Shown: positions 1 through 9,700 of the stretch, piece after piece | How positions within the stretch are numbered: the first letter of the stretch is position 1 | Layout: every line of letters starts with the position of its first letter | From: a bacterium | Lineage (GTDB): Bacteria > UBP15 > UBA6099 > JAJRTR01 | Reading direction: 5' to 3' | Assembly: GCA_024278215.1 (NCBI GenBank) | Contig: JAJRTR010000135.1 | Span: forward strand, 13,435-77,434 | Length of the DNA: 64,000 nt | Position numbers and translations under genes: made by a program | The notes under the pieces: generated by a model | The model's database searches: none | What the model saw: only the letters and a program-made list of their open reading frames with translations | Told to the model about the DNA's origin: nothing

Positions 1-864
1 GGACCGCACAACATCTTCGACAGGTTGTTTGTATTTTCGTGGGACAGGTTGTACATTGAGCCGATGCTCGATTTGGGCTGCCGCTTCGCGCGTTATCTCC
101 CGCTTGCGACCAACCCGTCGTCTTTCAGACGATTGCCTCCCGACAGGCCGGAATGCGAACCTTTTCGTTGTGATATTTCTTTTGTGGGCAGTTCACTCGC
201 CGACATCTCTATCCAGCCGGAACTTGAGAAAGTTGCCGATCCGCTGGTGAAAAAGGTGCTGATTGAGGTCATCGAAGCGCACAGCCGTATGCCGCACCCG
301 CCGGTGGGCGGGCTTCGCACAGAGGCTGAAAAGAGACACGGCGTCAGGATTACGTATCATGATATGCGTGTGCTGGACTACAATCTTCAGGTGGAAGGCA
401 CATTTAAATATCGCGTCCGTGCCGTGAACCGGCTCGCGCGGCGCGGCATACATGTCTATGGCGATGACGGCTGGAAACAGATTATCGGCGACGGGGTGAA
501 ATTCCGAGGACGCATCGATTATGAGAAAGACCTGAACAAGATGTACAGCGCGTCGCGGATAAATCTCAACCTTAGCAAAACGCAGCTTCAGACGGCGGTG
601 AACCAGCGAGTGTTCGACGCGCCCGCGTGTGGCGGTTTCGTGCTTACAGATTATCGCGAAGACGCCGAACGACTGTTCGACGTCGAAAAAGAAATCGCCG
701 TTTTCAGGTCGATGGATGAAATGGATGAGCTTGTGGAGAGGTTTCTGAAGGATGACAGCGACCGTGAAGCGAGGGCGCGCAACGCCCGGCGCAATGTGCT
801 GGCGCATCACACTTATGCCATACGTATGCGTGAGATGCTCGCCGCCCTGGAAGAAGTTATATGA
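1..864 (+). CDS. CgeB-like glycosyltransferase, 5'-truncated by window edge
   Basis: The frame is open from the first base, so the true start lies outside the window; the TTG at 25 is not needed as a start. The visible part, about 287 residues, has the C-terminal half of a GT-B glycosyltransferase of the CgeB / Glyco_trans_1_2 kind. Typical features are the segment around SASRINLNLSK, the downstream RVFDAPACGGFVLTDY (nucleotide-sugar-binding region) and a final helix reading NARRNVLAHHTY. Family members transfer sugars in cell-surface or spore polysaccharide synthesis; the substrate cannot be read here. Nothing downstream is clearly co-transcribed. The family call is from motif recognition only. 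Confidence 0.75.
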   Translation, partial: GPHNIFDRLFVFSWDRLYIEPMLDLGCRFARYLPLATNPSSFRRLPPDRPECEPFRCDISFVGSSLADISIQPELEKVADPLVKKVLIEVIEAHSRMPHPPVGGLRTEAEKRHGVRITYHDMRVLDYNLQVEGTFKYRVRAVNRLARRGIHVYGDDGWKQIIGDGVKFRGRIDYEKDLNKMYSASRINLNLSKTQLQTAVNQRVFDAPACGGFVLTDYREDAERLFDVEKEIAVFRSMDEMDELVERFLKDDSDREARARNARRNVLAHHTYAIRMREMLAALEEVI

Positions 865-1020
865 GCTTCGCGACGTTTTTCTTTTTTTCCCATCAAACAA
901 GTTCGAGGGTTTTTTCAGGGACTATAATAAGTGAATGTACTGTAAGGTTCTTATCGCGCTTCGAGTGCGAACATCCTGTCGCTTACGAAGCGATACAACA
1001 ATATTTCCGGGGAGATGCTC

Positions 1021-2751
1021 ATGCCTGACGTAATTATAAAAAACGGAACAGTGATCGACGGAACGGGCGCACCGCGCGTGAAGGCGGATGTGGGAATCAA
1101 GGGCGACCGCATCGAGTTTGTTGGCCGGGTGCCGGCGGGCGCCGATGGATGCAAGGTGATCGACGCGACAGGCAAGTATGTGTGTCCCGGCATAATCGAC
1201 CCACACTCGCACGCCGACCTGACGATCTTCCGCGAGGAGCATCCGCGGTTGCTCGAACCGCTGGTGAGGCAGGGTATCACGACTTTCGTAGGCGGCAACT
1301 GCGGCATGTCTATGGCGCCCATCGGAGACAAATATAAAAAGCCGACCAGCGACTACCTTGAAATTTTCACCGCTATGGATGTCGAGAAGGAGATCGACTG
1401 GCGCACGACTTCCGGATTTTTCGATGTCATCGAGAAAAACGGGCTCATCATGAACGCCGCCATGCTTGCTCCCCACGGTCTTATCCGTATCCACGAGATG
1501 GGGCTCGAACAGAGATACGCGACAGACGGCGAGATCGATTCGATGAAGAATGTGCTCGACGAGTGTATGGAGGCCGGCTGCATCGGCATGTCCACGGGGC
1601 TCCAGTATTTTCCGGGCTCGCAGAGCGACACGCGCGAGCTGATCGAGCTGGGAAAGATCATAAAAAAACATGATGGAATATACACGAGTCACCTGCGCAG
1701 CTACTCGAACACGCTCGGACTCGCTATCGACGAGATAATAGATATTTGCAGAACCAACGAGATAAACGGGCAGGTGTCGCATATATTTTCCATACCCGAT
1801 TTCGGCAGGTTCGGGCGTCCGGTCAGGGCGGTTATCAGGGCGATGGCGAAGCTCGCGGATTACTGGGTGCCGTCGCTGCCGCTGGATATCGACACCAGAA
1901 AGCAACTCGACAAACTCGACGCGCTCCGCGAAAACGGCACAAATGTCGGCATGGACATAATGCCCACGACAACGGGTTTCACACACTTGCTCGCGTTCTT
2001 CCCGCCCTGGGTACTCACCGGAGACAAGAAGGCAATACTCAAGCGGATCGCCGACCCGGAAATGCGCAAGAAGATATATCACGATATTGTAAACGGACAC
2101 TTGATATGGCCGCATGTCGAGGGCAACACATGGTCGCTGAACCTCTTTAAACTCATGGGCTGGGAGTGTGTGCGAATAATGTCAGTAGTCTCCGAAAAAA
2201 ATAAAAAATACGAGGGTGCCCACCTGCCTGCGATAGCAAAAGAGCGAGGCCGCCACCCGTTCGATGCCGCCTGTGACCTGCTGGTAGAAGAGGATGGAAA
2301 GGTGCTCATCTTCGAGTCCATCGCGAGGCCTGAAGACAACTTCACCGAGACTTCGACTTTCGCGGGCATCAAGCACCCGGAAGTTTCCATCAGCACAGAC
2401 ACGATTCTCATGGGGTTCGGCAAGCCGTCATATCTCTTCTACGGCACATATCCGAAATTTATCAGGCGCTATGTGCTGGACAAGAAGCTTCTGACGCTGG
2501 AAACTGCTATCAGGAAATTATCGGGGTTGCAGGCGGAGTTGTTCAGGATCAGGGACAGGGGCAATATCAAAAAAGGCTGGTTCGCCGATGTGCTTGTGTT
2601 CGATCCGGAGACTATCGCGCCCAACTGCACATTCACGGAACCTGTCGGCACGCCGTCGGGGATCGACCACGTATTTATAAACGGCCGGCATATATTGGAC
2701 GAGGGAAAGCTTAATGCAGATCCGCTCCCGGGGCGGCTGCTGAGAGCGTAG
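1021..2751 (+). CDS. N-acyl-D-amino-acid deacylase (D-aminoacylase), amidohydrolase family
   Basis: Predicted zinc hydrolase that removes the acyl group from N-acyl-D-amino acids, releasing the D-amino acid and a carboxylate. The opening IKNGTVIDGTGAPR is typical of the family. Metal-site residues follow in order: HSHADL, the Cys of GGNCGMS, the His of YTSHLRS, the His of GQVSHIF, and the Asp of STDTILMG. An ATG at 1015 directly abuts the Shine-Dalgarno GGGGAG, so the ATG at 1021 with normal spacing is preferred (576 residues). It is longer than the usual 480-500 residues because of insertions in the middle. A second, shorter paralogue lies at 16799. Substrate specificity (D-amino acid versus related N-acyl compounds) is inferred from family only. 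Confidence 0.85.
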   Translation: MPDVIIKNGTVIDGTGAPRVKADVGIKGDRIEFVGRVPAGADGCKVIDATGKYVCPGIIDPHSHADLTIFREEHPRLLEPLVRQGITTFVGGNCGMSMAPIGDKYKKPTSDYLEIFTAMDVEKEIDWRTTSGFFDVIEKNGLIMNAAMLAPHGLIRIHEMGLEQRYATDGEIDSMKNVLDECMEAGCIGMSTGLQYFPGSQSDTRELIELGKIIKKHDGIYTSHLRSYSNTLGLAIDEIIDICRTNEINGQVSHIFSIPDFGRFGRPVRAVIRAMAKLADYWVPSLPLDIDTRKQLDKLDALRENGTNVGMDIMPTTTGFTHLLAFFPPWVLTGDKKAILKRIADPEMRKKIYHDIVNGHLIWPHVEGNTWSLNLFKLMGWECVRIMSVVSEKNKKYEGAHLPAIAKERGRHPFDAACDLLVEEDGKVLIFESIARPEDNFTETSTFAGIKHPEVSISTDTILMGFGKPSYLFYGTYPKFIRRYVLDKKLLTLETAIRKLSGLQAELFRIRDRGNIKKGWFADVLVFDPETIAPNCTFTEPVGTPSGIDHVFINGRHILDEGKLNADPLPGRLLRA

Positions 2752-2835
2752 TAAAGCGAAGCGGAGCGAAAACGGCATCTGTGCAGTAATTTCGGGCGGG
2801 AACAGAGCAGGCGGCATACAGGGAAAGAAGGAGCT

Positions 2836-3105
2836 ATGGCGGGAAAAGAACAATATGATGAATTGAAACATTACAGGTGTCCGCCGCTTGGCGGGCCGGT
2901 AGACTTCAGACATTGCCGTACAGTCAATGAAGGATTGCCATGTACGAAAATGCCGGTCTGCTGGAGCAGGAAGATGGATGTGCCGGAATTTCTGCGGGAG
3001 AACTACACGGAATATGAGATATGGCAAACGCTTGCTGTAGGACGAAAGACCAGGCTGGAGACAGTCTTCGAAGCGATAGAAAAGGCAAAAAACAATGCTG
3101 GTTGA
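2836..3105 (+). CDS. Small Cys-rich protein, conserved hypothetical
   Basis: Protein of 89 residues starting MAGKEQYDEL, preceded by GAAGGAGCT, a good ribosome-binding site. It has a compact cysteine cluster: RCPPLGG, FRHCR, LPCTK and PVCW, i.e. four cysteines in about 35 residues, followed by a helical C-terminal part. Small proteins with a similar 'RCPxLG...CR...PC...CW' pattern occur in anaerobic deltaproteobacteria, usually without a name (recalled, not searched). The four cysteines could bind zinc or an Fe-S cluster, but this is inference. It begins 84 bases after the deacylase and may share its transcript. Confidence 0.65.
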   Translation: MAGKEQYDELKHYRCPPLGGPVDFRHCRTVNEGLPCTKMPVCWSRKMDVPEFLRENYTEYEIWQTLAVGRKTRLETVFEAIEKAKNNAG

Positions 3106-3237
3106 CAGTTCGTTATGTTTTCAGAACGGAAACTCAATCTTTGCGGATCAGGGAAAATCCCGGAAACAACATGTAGCAACGCAAGTTGATTTTACTTGTT
3201 ATTTTTCGGATTTTGTACTATCATTTGTCAGTAAATA

Positions 3238-3279
3238 TACCCCGTCGGGCCGAGGAAAATATCCTCTGTAGGCGGGGTA
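3238..3279 (+). terminator. Two-armed hairpin between 3105 and 3310: terminator or 5' leader structure
   Basis: Outer stem TACCCCG (3238-3244) pairs with CGGGGTA (3273-3279); an inner stem GAGGA / TCCTC (3252-3256 and 3261-3265) closes a five-base loop. A short T-rich run follows (TATTTTAT). This could end the upstream transcript or form a structured leader about 30 bases before the GTG start of the PilZ gene. It does not match a riboswitch I can name. A possible -10 TACTAT lies at 3216-3221 with a weak -35 TTTACT at 3191, which would place the hairpin in the 5' UTR. Confidence 0.45.
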
Positions 3280-3309
3280 TTTTATAGAAGAGTAAAGGGT
3301 ATCTGCCGG

Positions 3310-4506
3310 GTGAGCGACGAAAGAACAATTTTATTGATAGAAGCAGACGAGTCGATTTGCGACGAGATAAAAAATGCACTTGCGGACAAGCCTATCCGCT
3401 ATGTCGAAGTCGATCAGGCGACAGACGCCGTGATGCAACTGGCTATCGAGGGCCCCGATGCCGCCATAGTAGCCATGGAACTGCCCGACGGCGGCGGTGT
3501 CGAGTTGCTTCAGAATATCCGTGATTTCGACAAAAAAATCCCGATCGTTGTTATTATGGGCGAACCGACGAAGGAAAAGATCATCGCCGCAAAACGCGCT
3601 CGTGCCGTCGACATACTCCTCAAACCACCCAATTACGAGCGTCTCGCCCAGAAACTTTCAAACGCACTGTGGCTCGATCCGTCATTGATAAAAACTGCGG
3701 GCGAAGAAGAGCTTGATTTTGAAACGGAAATGAAGAAACGCAAGGCCGAAATGGCAAAGGAAGAAGCCGAGCGTCCGACCGAAGAAGCTATCCCCAAAGG
3801 GGCCGAGGTGCTGAATGTCAACGACCTGATGCCCGGCATGAAAATCGCCAAAACTCTTATGTACAATGATGTTGTATACGGTGATAAAGGACAGGTTCTT
3901 TCTGAGAAGGAAATCAAGCGATTCTCGCGCATGGGCGTACCCGAGGCATGTGTCTATGTGGATGAGCAACTCAAGAAAAAACTCGAGTTGAAGAAGAAAC
4001 AGCAGGCACAGGCAAGCTCCATAAGAACTGATTCGTCCGGGGTTGCTGTCGGCGCGGGAAGCGCGCCCGGCCGCCCTCAGGAATTCGCGAAAGTCAAGCG
4101 GTCGTCCGTCAGGGTCGATGTAGAATTACCGGTGGTGATCAAAAGAAAAAGAGAAGACGGCATCGAAGAAACCATAGATGGCCTGACCGCCGATTGCAGC
4201 GCCGGCGGATGCGCCCTGCTCACGGCGATTCCACTTAGAAAAGGCGAAGAAATCGAGCTCAACTTCGAACTCGACGAAGGGCGCTTCAAAATGCACAACA
4301 TCAAGGGCCTTGTGCGCCATTCTATGCGACGCTTCGGCACAGACGACTTCCCGCATAGAAACGGCATTTTCTTCACGAGCATCACCGAGCGTTTCCGCGA
4401 AAATCTCATCACTGTTCTTTTCAAACTCGAGCGCGAGAACAAAAAGATGGAAGACGAACGCCGGGCTCGCTACGGCTACGGCCCGAAACGACGCTACCGG
4501 AGATAA
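3310..4506 (+). CDS. Pseudo-receiver / PilZ domain protein (probable c-di-GMP effector)
   Basis: Protein of 398 residues. Residues 5-120 form a response-regulator receiver fold, but the phosphoacceptor aspartate is replaced by Ala55 (IVAMELPDG) and the conserved Thr/Ser by Met83; Lys105 and an acidic pair near residues 11-14 remain. Residues about 165-215 resemble the segment found before HD-GYP domains (LMPGMKIAKTL...GQVLSEKEIKRF). Residues about 258-380 are a PilZ domain with the c-di-GMP motif RSSVR and DCSAGG. The C-terminus is basic (YGPKRRYRR). Translation starts at GTG with AAGGG ten bases upstream. It likely reads c-di-GMP rather than phosphorylation; the output partner is unknown. 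Confidence 0.8.
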   Translation: MSDERTILLIEADESICDEIKNALADKPIRYVEVDQATDAVMQLAIEGPDAAIVAMELPDGGGVELLQNIRDFDKKIPIVVIMGEPTKEKIIAAKRARAVDILLKPPNYERLAQKLSNALWLDPSLIKTAGEEELDFETEMKKRKAEMAKEEAERPTEEAIPKGAEVLNVNDLMPGMKIAKTLMYNDVVYGDKGQVLSEKEIKRFSRMGVPEACVYVDEQLKKKLELKKKQQAQASSIRTDSSGVAVGAGSAPGRPQEFAKVKRSSVRVDVELPVVIKRKREDGIEETIDGLTADCSAGGCALLTAIPLRKGEEIELNFELDEGRFKMHNIKGLVRHSMRRFGTDDFPHRNGIFFTSITERFRENLITVLFKLERENKKMEDERRARYGYGPKRRYRR

Positions 4507-4514
4507 GTAAACGA

Positions 4515-4581
4515 CCACCGACCTTGTCGGTGGCTTTGATAAGGTTCGTTTAATTCTTGAAAGCCACCAACTTTGTTGGTG
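4515..4581. repeat. Two short tandem hairpins downstream of the PilZ gene
   Basis: Hairpin CCACCGAC-CTT-GTCGGTGG at 4515-4533 (8-bp stem) is followed by CACCAAC-TTT-GTTGGTG at 4565-4581 (7-bp stem). A degraded third unit (CCACCAGCTTTGCC) follows near 4617. They begin 8 bases after the PilZ stop codon. They look like a diverged tandem palindrome array and may act as a terminator or RNA stabiliser; there is no U-tail. Confidence 0.6.
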
Positions 4582-4651
4582 TTATATGGTCTTACGCGCT
4601 TTCGGCTCGTTTCATCCACCAGCTTTGCCAATGGGTTTCAAAGTACTAATC

Positions 4652-4744
4652 CCAATACCGTTTACTTTAGCAACAATGATGCGCAAAAAAGCCTGTATTT
4701 TCGCGAATATTGATACCCATACCCTCTTAAGTAAACGGTATTGG
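4652..4744. mobile_element. 93-bp MITE-like element with 16-bp TIRs and 8-bp target duplication
   Basis: The ends CCAATACCGTTTACTT (4652-4667) and AAGTAAACGGTATTGG (4729-4744) are perfect 16-bp inverted repeats. Immediately outside both ends lies the same octamer TACTAATC (4644-4651 and 4745-4752), as expected for a target-site duplication. The 61-bp interior has no coding capacity. It inserted exactly beside a family-1 type palindrome (4752-4772). The transposase family that moved it is not in the window. Confidence 0.85.
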
Positions 4745-4751
4745 TACTAAT

Positions 4752-4772
4752 CCGCATATTTCACAAATGCGG
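4752..4772. repeat. Solo family-1 end palindrome
   Basis: CCGCAT and ATGCGG arms around TATTTCACAA form the left-end palindrome of the family-1 repeat; the following bases GGTGAAA also match the copy at 11314. The rest of the element is missing, so this is a truncated or solo end. Its left edge is the right-hand target duplication of the 93-bp element. Confidence 0.6.
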
Positions 4773-5003
4773 GTGAAACGGATATTACCCTGTGGCCGGT
4801 TTCAACATTTCGTTACCGAAAAGTTGAGTCGGCAATTTCAAGTTGTTAAACTAAGACTGTTAACCAGTTTAGTGGGGAAAGAATAATTTGTCGCCTGTTT
4901 GCTGGGGCTACAGATTCGTCGTTTCCCGGGTTTGCCATGTGAAAGCCATAACTGAAAGCGGAGGCTTTCATAAAAATCTATCGAAATAATAAAGGACAGG
5001 ATA
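4773..5003 (+). other. Leader region of the GldAFG-like operon with one hairpin
   Basis: No gene is seen. An inverted repeat TGAAAGCC (4940-4947) / GGCTTTCA (4963-4970) lies 33 bases before the ATG at 5004, with AAAGGA as the ribosome-binding site after it. It could be a leader hairpin affecting translation; no known riboswitch is recognised. Confidence 0.35.
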
Positions 5004-5954
5004 ATGATCGAAGTTCATTCAGTGAAAAAGTATTACGGCTCATTCCTTGCTGTGGATGATGTGAGCTTCGATGTGCGGCCCGGCGAGATCGTGGCGTTTG
5101 TCGGCCCGAACGGGGCGGGGAAAAGTACGGTGTTGAAAATGATCGCCACTTACCTTATGCCGGATGCGGGCAGTATAACGGTAAATGGTCGCGATGTGGT
5201 GAAGAACTCGCTCGATGTGCGCGGCTCGATAGGATATATGCCGGAGAAAAGTATCAGCTACGAAGGGATGCGCGTCGACAGGTTCCTGAAGTTTGTCGGG
5301 GAGGCGCGCGGACTGGCCGGCTCAACTTTGAAAAAGAATTTCGACTGGGTGGTGAACAGTTGCGGGATAGAGGAGGTACTGCACAAGCGGGTGGGCCAGT
5401 GTTCCAAGGGATACCAGAGGCGCGTGTCGCTTGCTATGTCGCTGATACATGATCCGGGTGTGATCCTTATGGACGAACCGACGCATGGGCTGGACCCGCT
5501 CCAGGTTCTCGCTCTGAGGGACTTCCTTAAGAGTCTCAAACGGGACAGGGCGATTCTCTTCAGCAGCCATATCTTCCAGGAGGTGGTGGCGATATGCGAC
5601 CGGGTGCTGATAATAAATAATGCGCGGCTGCTGGCGGACGGCACAGTCGTCGAGATTGCGGGCAAGGCCGGGATACCGCAGGTGGTGAACTGCGTGATCG
5701 AGGCGCCGCCCGACGAATTGCGCGGTGCGCTCGATAGGCTGACGTCGGGCTGTGTCGGGAACTTCGTCGAGGCCGGCGCGGGGGTCGCACATGTCGAAAT
5801 TGAAAAAAAGAACGGCGGACTGCGGGGCGATGTCGAGAAGATGTGTTCGGTTGCCGGCTGGTCGATAAGGTCTTTTATCGAGCAGCCGCTCGATCTTGAA
5901 ATAGTGTTTGCCGAGATTGTCAGGAAATCAAATGAGGAAGCTACTGTGCAATGA
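5004..5954 (+). CDS. ABC transporter ATP-binding protein, GldA/CcmA type
   Basis: Cytoplasmic ATPase subunit of an ABC-2 type exporter, 316 residues. Walker A is GPNGAGKST (residues 34-42), the signature is the variant CSKGYQRR instead of LSGGQ (common in the gliding/NatA/CcmA group), and Walker B is VILMDEPTHGLDP, followed by the switch histidine in ILFSSHIFQE. A C-terminal extension of about 100 residues follows the ABC domain. The stop codon overlaps the permease start by four bases (ATGA), implying coupled translation. With the permease, the GldG-like protein and DUF4340 it resembles GldAFG-type loci; the exported substrate is unknown. Confidence 0.88.
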   Translation: MIEVHSVKKYYGSFLAVDDVSFDVRPGEIVAFVGPNGAGKSTVLKMIATYLMPDAGSITVNGRDVVKNSLDVRGSIGYMPEKSISYEGMRVDRFLKFVGEARGLAGSTLKKNFDWVVNSCGIEEVLHKRVGQCSKGYQRRVSLAMSLIHDPGVILMDEPTHGLDPLQVLALRDFLKSLKRDRAILFSSHIFQEVVAICDRVLIINNARLLADGTVVEIAGKAGIPQVVNCVIEAPPDELRGALDRLTSGCVGNFVEAGAGVAHVEIEKKNGGLRGDVEKMCSVAGWSIRSFIEQPLDLEIVFAEIVRKSNEEATVQ

Positions 5955-6739
5955 ATATCGAAGCTAAAGCGGCGGTCGGTGCGTGCGTCGGTGGCGCGCC
6001 GGGCACGATAAGGGCGATAAAGATTATTTTCTCACGTGAACTCGGGGCCATTTTCGACTCTTCTGTCGCGTATATTTATTTTATCGCTTTCACCCTTCTG
6101 ACCGTCGGTATTTTCATGAACGAATTCTTTGTCGTTTCCGTAATCGACATGACGCCATATTTCAAACTCCTGCCGATGCTCCTTATCGTTTTCATGCCCG
6201 CCCTCACTATGCGGATATGGGCCGAGGAAAAACGTGTCGAGACTTTCGAACTTCTCATGACTATGCCGCTGACACCGGCGCAGATTGTTATCGGAAAGTT
6301 CAAAGCGGTTTTTGTTTTCTATCTTCTGACCCTGTGCGGTTCGCTGCCCATCGTGATCATGCTGAAATCGCTCGGCTCGCCCGATCTCGGGCTGATCCTT
6401 TCGGGATATATCGGCGCGGCGCTGCTGGGCGCGCTCTTTATTTCTTTCGGGCTTTTCACATCCGGCGTCACGGCGAACCAGATAGTAGCGTTCGTGCTCG
6501 CTGTTTTTATCGGTTTCCTTTTCGTCTTCAGCGGCGACGACAGGGTGGTGTCCATTCTCGACGGCCTGACGCCACATCTTCAGGCAGGCACTTTTCTCTA
6601 TGAATCCTTCTCCGCTATCCCGCACTACCAGGCCATGACCGGCGGCCTGTTATGCGCGTCGGACGTATTCTTTTTCGTTTCCATGACTGCCGTGTTCCTG
6701 TGGTTGAACGCTATCTCGGTGAACAGGAGCCGCATTTGA
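5951..6739 (+). CDS. ABC-2 type permease, GldF-like
   Basis: Integral membrane subunit of 262 residues with about six transmembrane helices. A soluble N-terminus (IRAIKIIFSRELGAIF) typical of GldF/NosY permeases leads into the first helix. The segment MPALTMRIWAEEKRVETFELLMTMPLT is the characteristic cytoplasmic loop of this family, which contacts the ATPase. It overlaps the ATPase gene by four bases and is followed after one base by the GldG-like gene, so the three are one transcription unit. Confidence 0.87.
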   Translation: MNIEAKAAVGACVGGAPGTIRAIKIIFSRELGAIFDSSVAYIYFIAFTLLTVGIFMNEFFVVSVIDMTPYFKLLPMLLIVFMPALTMRIWAEEKRVETFELLMTMPLTPAQIVIGKFKAVFVFYLLTLCGSLPIVIMLKSLGSPDLGLILSGYIGAALLGALFISFGLFTSGVTANQIVAFVLAVFIGFLFVFSGDDRVVSILDGLTPHLQAGTFLYESFSAIPHYQAMTGGLLCASDVFFFVSMTAVFLWLNAISVNRSRI

Positions 6740-6740
6740 A

Positions 6741-9700
6741 TTGAGACGCCCGGCACCTGTCCAACTCGCAATAATCTTTCTGCTTATGCTGTGCATCGCA
6801 GTTGTCGGCGCGCGTTGCGTAAGTTTATTGTGGCCGGGCGCATACGACATTAGCCGCAGCCGGTCGCACATGGTCGATCCGGGCACTATAGAATATTTGA
6901 AGTCACTCGATGAGCCCGTTTTTGTCACTTATGCTGTTTCCGCGCGTTGCGAGATGCCTTCACAGCTCAAGCGTGTCGAAAGAGGTGTCGTCGCAATATT
7001 GAAATCACTGCGGGACGCCGCGCCCGACAAATTCGACTATATCGTTGTCGATCCTTCCGGCAATAAAAACATGGTCGGTATCGTGGCGTCGAAAAAAATA
7101 TCTCCTTTCCATTCCGAGAGCATTCTGGACGACAAGAAAACAGAAAAAGTTGTCTGGTCCTCGATAGTCGTTTCGATGGGAGCCCGTCGCGACGTCGTTC
7201 TGCATCGCATAACGGAAGCATACCTGCCGCATCTCGAGTCGCTGATTGTCGGGCATCTCAAAAACATGAAAACGCCGATAAAGCCCGTGATAGGTGTGGT
7301 CACGCCCGAGTCGGGTTTTGCCTCGCTGCGCGCTGTTCTGGAAAACTCGGGCCGTGTCGAAAACATATCAATCAACAGTGAATCCGGTATACCGGCGGAC
7401 ATCGACATGCTCTACTGGATGGACCCCGCCGATGTGCGCGACAGGACGATTATGGAACTGAGGCGTTTCGTCGAATCGGGCCGGAATGTCGTTCTCGCGG
7501 GTTCCCTCTATAAAATCTCCATGATGCGCGGCAGGGACGGCGGCCTGCTGTACAATGTTTCTCTCGAAGACCCTTCAATAAATAAGATTATCAAAAAGTT
7601 CGGTCTGGAAATGAAAAAGAGTATCGTGCTGGACGAAAGAAGTGAAACGATAAATGTTCCCGGTGAAAAAGGCGGTTCGAGGCAGGTGAGCATTCCGTTT
7701 GCCATCCGCACGACGCCTGTCACACACAACCTGAAAAGTTTTGCGGGACCTAACACCGGTGCTCTCGGATTCTATGCTTCGGTTCCGATAAATATGAACG
7801 AGAGCAGGCTTCGCGCATTCGGATATGAAGCGCAGACAGTCGTGACATCCTCGGAAAACGTATGGACCGTGCCGCTCGACGAAGCGCGTTTTTCGGAGGA
7901 ACAGTTCGCGCCCACCATTATGAAAACCAAGCAGCCGCTCGCCGTCATGCTGAGCAAGCCCGGAGACCCGTTCCACGGCAAACTGCTGGTTCTTTCGTCG
8001 TCGTCGATGTTCACGGATCAGGGACTTGCCAAACAGGGGTTCGGCCACAGGGCGTTTCTGAGGCTGCTGGGCAGGACATTCCTGTCGGCGCAGGAACTTG
8101 TGAAGATGAGAGTCGAGCGGCGGCTGCCCGATCTGCTGCCCGATATGACGCCTGCCGGAATTATATACTGGCGTGTTTTCGCAATGGTGTTTATCCCGGC
8201 GTTTGTGCTGTTGGTCATGCTGATAAGGACCGGTCTGCCGCGTGTAAGTTTCGGGCCGTGGCTGAGGATCGCGACCGAAGCGGGCGCTGTCGCGATAATC
8301 GCGCTCGTCGTTGCCCGGCTCATTTCGGGAGCGCTCGGCGCGGCGCGTGTGGATATGACTGCGAACAGGGTCAACAGCATGGCGGAATTCACACGCGAAA
8401 CGGTCGGGGACCTTGCCGTGGAAACTACTGCCACGCTCTACACAACACGGCGCGCACTCATGCCGGTCGGGTTGAAAAAGGCGCAGGAGGAGACGATAGT
8501 CCTCGCACGCACGCTGTGCCGGATGAGCGGCGGCAAACTTAAATTCACAATCGTCTATCCCGACGATCTGGAGAAACTCGACCGGGATATCCTTATCAAA
8601 AAAGGCATCAAGCCGACCGGCATGGAAGTGACGGAATATGACCGCGCCGTAACAAGGAATATATGGAACGATCTCGTGTTCGAAAGCGGCGGGCGCATGT
8701 ACAGGTTGCCGTTTATAAGGGAAAACAGCGCGTCGCAGATCGAATTTATGATCGACACAACTTTAAAAGCCATCGAGCGCGGGAAAGAATTTCACGTGGC
8801 CGTGGCGTCGGATCTTCCGCGCCTGTCGCCCGCCGAGGCGTTCGAGGATTATTATAAAAAACAGCTCACCGCGCCTGTCGGCTCGGACGTTTACAGTGAA
8901 GCAAAAGATATGTTGCGCGCGAACAATTACAGGGTGACGGACGTGAATCCGCGCAAACCGGAAGTACCGCCGGATACGGATGTGCTGATATGGTTGCAAC
9001 CGCGCCGGCCGGTCGAGAAGATGGCCGTCGAACTGCTGAACTATCTCGACGGCGGCGGCATGGCGATGATCGCCGCGCAGCATTATAACATCCAGCAGCG
9101 ACAGTACCGCGGGCGCGGGTTCCGGACTGTTTACTGGCCGCAGCCGCAGTACATCGACATGAACGACTGGCTCGACCTGATCGGAATAACGATTGAAAAA
9201 GAAGTGTTTATGGACGAAGTGCAGACGCAACTCGAACTCGAGATGCAGATAAACAGGCTCGCTGTGCGCGAATACGAAGACCAGGCTGTCGCGAAACCGT
9301 TTCTGATCCGCGCGATCAATCCCAACTTCTCGCACGAGTCGCCCATTACCGCGAATCTCGGCGACCTGCTTTTTATCTGGGGCAACAGGTTTACTGTCGA
9401 CAGGCAGAAACTCGAGGCGGCGGGGCTTCGCTACAACCCGCTGGTTTCCTCCAGTCCGCATTCGTGGAAATATGACTGGAAAGGTGGTTTTCTCGGCGAA
9501 GATGTGTTTAATAAGCGCGACTACCTCGAGGGCGGGCAATTGCTGAGCCTGCTCGTGAGCGGCGACTTCCCGCATGTGCGTCTCTACAAACCTGAACCGA
9601 TAACAAACGAAGACGGCGAGCAGGTAATGCCCTATGCAGGCGCATCGGGCGCGGGGCTGATACAGGTCGACAAAAGAGGTGGCGGCAGCACTTCGCGCGG

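Noticed and set aside
904-928. Promoter with TATAAT at 923-928 before the D-aminoacylase
   Set aside because: No convincing -35 at 16-18 bases upstream; kept out of the feature list.
922-2115. 397-codon minus-strand frame over the first D-aminoacylase
   Set aside because: Opposite strand of a gene with all metal-site motifs.
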